Source: Stieleria magnilauensis
GTDB taxonomy: Bacteria > Planctomycetota > Planctomycetia > Pirellulales > Pirellulaceae
Direction: 5' to 3'
Assembly (NCBI GenBank): GCA_007753675.1
Contig: CP036432.1
Location: 9,331,281 to 9,395,280 of the forward strand
Length of the DNA stretch: 64,000 nucleotides
Part shown: one piece after another, positions 62,414-64,000 of the stretch
Position numbering within the stretch: the first letter of the stretch is position 1
How the letters are laid out: the number at the start of each line of letters is the position of its first letter
The notes under the pieces: generated by a model
Database searches by the model: none
What the model saw: only the letters and a program-made list of their open reading frames with translations
Told to the model about the DNA's origin: nothing
Position numbers and translations under genes: made by a program

Positions 62414-62809
62414 TCAACCGCCCATCGGCGAACAGATCTCGATCAAGAACCCGTTGTTATCTCGTACATAAGAAACGGTTTGCCCCCAGGGCTTGGTTTT
62501 CGGCGGTGACACCGCGACCGCGCCGTTCGCGATCGCGCGGTCATAGCCCGCCTGGACATCCTCTGTGGTGAACGCAATCTCGAAAGCCGCCGAAGGACCA
62601 TCGGGGCGCGTTTCTGCATAGTCGAACCCGTGTGACTTGGCCAAGGCATGGGAGACAAACCCGAGCGTCACGGCGCCGCTGTCCAGTTCACCGTACTCCT
62701 GGTCACCGTCCTTGTGCATCGATTTGCGAGCAAAACCGAACGCGGCCTCATAGAACGCCAGGGCCTGTTCCACATCGGCAACATAAAGCAGCGTGTAACC
62801 AAAGTTCAT
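62414..62809 (-). CDS. VOC-superfamily (glyoxalase/bleomycin-resistance-like) protein
   Basis: A 131-residue vicinal-oxygen-chelate protein with two beta-alpha-beta-beta-beta modules: GYTLLYVADVEQALAFYEAAFGFARK at the start, then YGELDSGAVTLGFVSH, FEIAFTTEDVQAGYDRAIANGA and SYVRDNNGFLIEICSPM at the end. The glutamate of FLIEIC is one of the expected metal ligands. The family includes glyoxalase I, dioxygenases and resistance proteins, and the sequence alone does not separate these. It is probably a cytoplasmic enzyme of unknown reaction. Its start lies 86 bp from the start of the divergent GxxExxY gene. Confidence 0.88.
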   Translation of the reverse strand: MNFGYTLLYVADVEQALAFYEAAFGFARKSMHKDGDQEYGELDSGAVTLGFVSHALAKSHGFDYAETRPDGPSAAFEIAFTTEDVQAGYDRAIANGAVAVSPPKTKPWGQTVSYVRDNNGFLIEICSPMGG

Positions 62810-62840
62810 CGAAAGACTCTTTCGTAAAGGAGATCAACAA

Positions 62841-62879
62841 GAGCAGGAAGATTTTATAGAATCCAATCCTCTTCTGCTC
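62841..62879 (+). repeat. Hairpin just upstream of the second GxxExxY gene
   Basis: GAGCAGGAAGATT (62841-62853) pairs with AATCCTCTTCTGCTC (62865-62879) with a 2-nt length difference. The left arm contains AGCAGGAAGAT, close to the word GGTAGGAAGAT of element G, so this may be a worn single word pair at the left side of element G. The gene's AGGAAGGA ribosome site follows. Confidence 0.5.
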
Positions 62880-62895
62880 ATTAAAAGGAAGGATC

Positions 62896-63681
62896 ATGCC
62901 CATTTCATGCCCACTGGCAATCCGCAGCCCTGAAACTGATGATTTCCGTGAATTTGACTACGTGGTTATGAGGCACGCATTTGAGACCCACAAGAACCTC
63001 GGACGACTGGCAGATGAATCAATATGCAAGGTCTATTTTGGGCAGCATTTAAAAGAGTCAAGCTTCGAGGTTCACCGAGAGGTCCCGATCGACGTCGCCT
63101 ACGAAACCTTCCACAAACAGTACCTTCTCGACATGGTGGTCAACCGCTTCGGTGTTTACGAGGTGAAGATGGCCAGTGAACTGACGCTGGAACACGAGAT
63201 GCAACTCCTAAACTACCTGTTACTGCTTGACCTTTCGCGTGGCAAGCTAATCAACTTTCGCCCACAGTCCGTGCAATACAAATTTGTGAATGCCCCCGCA
63301 CGAAGAAAAAGCCGCCAGCATTTTAAGGTGACCGTAGATAGGTGGACCGATCAATCGTGCTTGAGATCGAAAGCACTGGGCTTCCTTCGCGACTGGGGCA
63401 CCGGCCTCGCGTTGCCACTCTACACTCAGGCGGCAACTCATTTCCTCGGCGGCGAATTTCACGCGATTCGAAATATCCAAATGGATCGCGATGGGTATCC
63501 GTTGGGTAGACAAAGATTCCACATGACGAGCGAGAGCGAAGCGTTTCGGATAACCGCTCTGGCGAAAGGATTGGGTGAATATGAATCGAACCTTCGCAAA
63601 TTGCTCCGCCACAGTGCCTTGGATGCGATTCATTGGATCAACATTACGCTTTCCGAAGTGAGACTGTTGTCGGTGGAGTAG
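62896..63681 (+). CDS. GxxExxY-family protein, PD-(D/E)XK nuclease-like, carried by element G
   Basis: This 261-residue paralog of the protein at 12379-13179 has the same two parts. The N-terminal GxxExxY-like half has FETHKNLGRLADESICKVYF (motif reduced to L-x-x-E-x-x-C), the strand YLLDMVVNRFGVYEVK with D...ExK, and EHEMQLLNYLLLLDLSRGKLINFRPQSVQYKFVN. The C-terminal half shares DWG-x3-L-x-LPLY, the HxLGG-like turn and IHWINI with the paralog. Identity between the two is low to moderate by eye, but the motif order is the same. The ATG has a good ribosome site (AGGAAGGA, 2-5 nt away). Element G's word pair begins 10 bp after the stop. The gene is on the opposite strand, relative to its array, from that in element A. 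Confidence 0.87.
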   Translation: MPISCPLAIRSPETDDFREFDYVVMRHAFETHKNLGRLADESICKVYFGQHLKESSFEVHREVPIDVAYETFHKQYLLDMVVNRFGVYEVKMASELTLEHEMQLLNYLLLLDLSRGKLINFRPQSVQYKFVNAPARRKSRQHFKVTVDRWTDQSCLRSKALGFLRDWGTGLALPLYTQAATHFLGGEFHAIRNIQMDRDGYPLGRQRFHMTSESEAFRITALAKGLGEYESNLRKLLRHSALDAIHWINITLSEVRLLSVE

Positions 63682-63690
63682 CGGACGGAG

Positions 63691-64000
63691 GGTAGGAAAA
63701 TTTTGGAGGTAAGAAAATTACCAATGACCCGACAAGACACGACGTCCCCCCTAGCAATCTTCCTACCCCAAAAATCTTCCTACCCCAAAAATCTTCCTAC
63801 CCCAAAAATCTTCCTACCCCAAAAATCTTCCTACCCCAAAAATCTTCCTACCCCAAAAATCTTCCTACCCCAAAAATCTTCCTACCCCAAAAATCTTCCT
63901 ACCCAAAAATCTTCCTACCCCAAAAATCTTCCTACCCCAAAAATCTTCCTACCCCAAAAATCTTCCTACCCCAAAAATCTTCCTACCCCAAAAATCTTCC
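63691..64000 (+). repeat. Element G: word pair plus long inverted array, cut by window edge
   Basis: Forward words GGTAGGAAAAT (63691-63701) and GGTAAGAAAAT (63708-63718), spacer TTTGGA. From 63757, ATCTTCCTACC repeats in direct tandem: 14 full copies at a 17-bp period (one 16-bp step at 63893-63909) and a partial at 63994, with spacer CCAAAA. The array continues beyond 64000. The near identity of all copies points to recent expansion. Confidence 0.96.

Noticed and set aside
63757..64000. CRISPR array
   Set aside because: The repeat unit is 17 bp with constant 6-nt spacer and no unique spacers, and there are no cas genes.

Overview
The window looks like a planctomycete chromosome of the Pirellulaceae (Rhodopirellula-like). 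The evidence is three formylglycine sulfatases, a PVC-type CxxCH dehydrogenase, a DUF1080 lipoprotein, an LEPR/dockerin giant exoprotein, a DUF1559 domain on a Ser/Thr kinase, a GYF-domain protein, a kinase/ECF-sigma pair and a high GC content. No rRNA, tRNA, CRISPR or phage genes were seen. The genus assignment is inference.

Layout. 1-8.4 kb, minus strand: a membrane protein cut by the window edge, a Uma2-like remnant, a long terminator-like hairpin, gatB-gatA, a 79-bp tandem repeat, a response regulator/histidine kinase pair, and mnmG. 8.7-23.4 kb: a secreted Asp-box protein, a sulfatase, a GxxExxY nuclease-like gene (minus), holA, a GYF/coiled-coil/SUFU protein (minus), a minus-strand cluster mazG > membrane protein > ABC ATPase, a sulfotransferase and a DUF1080 lipoprotein. 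23.6-30.4 kb is an isoprenoid block: ispH diverges, with only 14 bp between start codons, from hpnC-hpnD-hpnE (squalene synthesis), followed by a class II photolyase fused to an FAD oxidoreductase. 30.5-42.1 kb: a peroxiredoxin, a neutral-ceramidase-like hydrolase, the CxxCH dehydrogenase, a metallophosphatase, a Gfo/Idh/MocA oxidoreductase, a second 79-bp repeat array, and metH. 42.4-50.6 kb: two disordered proteins (one CpsD-like with a substituted P-loop lysine), the Ser/Thr kinase and its divergent ECF sigma factor, a lipoprotein, and a BASS transporter. 50.6-64 kb: the 2,394-aa exoprotein, two divergent sulfatases, a Uma2 gene, a VOC gene and a second GxxExxY gene.

The most unusual feature is a family of seven intergenic elements (called A-G here). 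Each complete one has exactly two forward copies of an 11-nt word (consensus GRYMRRANRAT) separated by 3-6 nt, then an array of 2 to at least 14 inverted copies of the same word. The word differs between loci (GGCAGAATGAT, GACAAGAAAAT, GGTAGGAAAAT, GGTCAAAAAAT), yet forward and reverse copies match within a locus. Two elements (A, G) carry paralogous GxxExxY/PD-(D/E)XK-like proteins of 261-266 aa. The others share a word with A or G but lack the gene, or have their own word. This looks like an autonomous/non-autonomous repeat-nuclease system; I know of no description of it, but I could not search. Two further hairpin repeat families and the 79-bp family show that the intergenic DNA here is rich in structured repeats.
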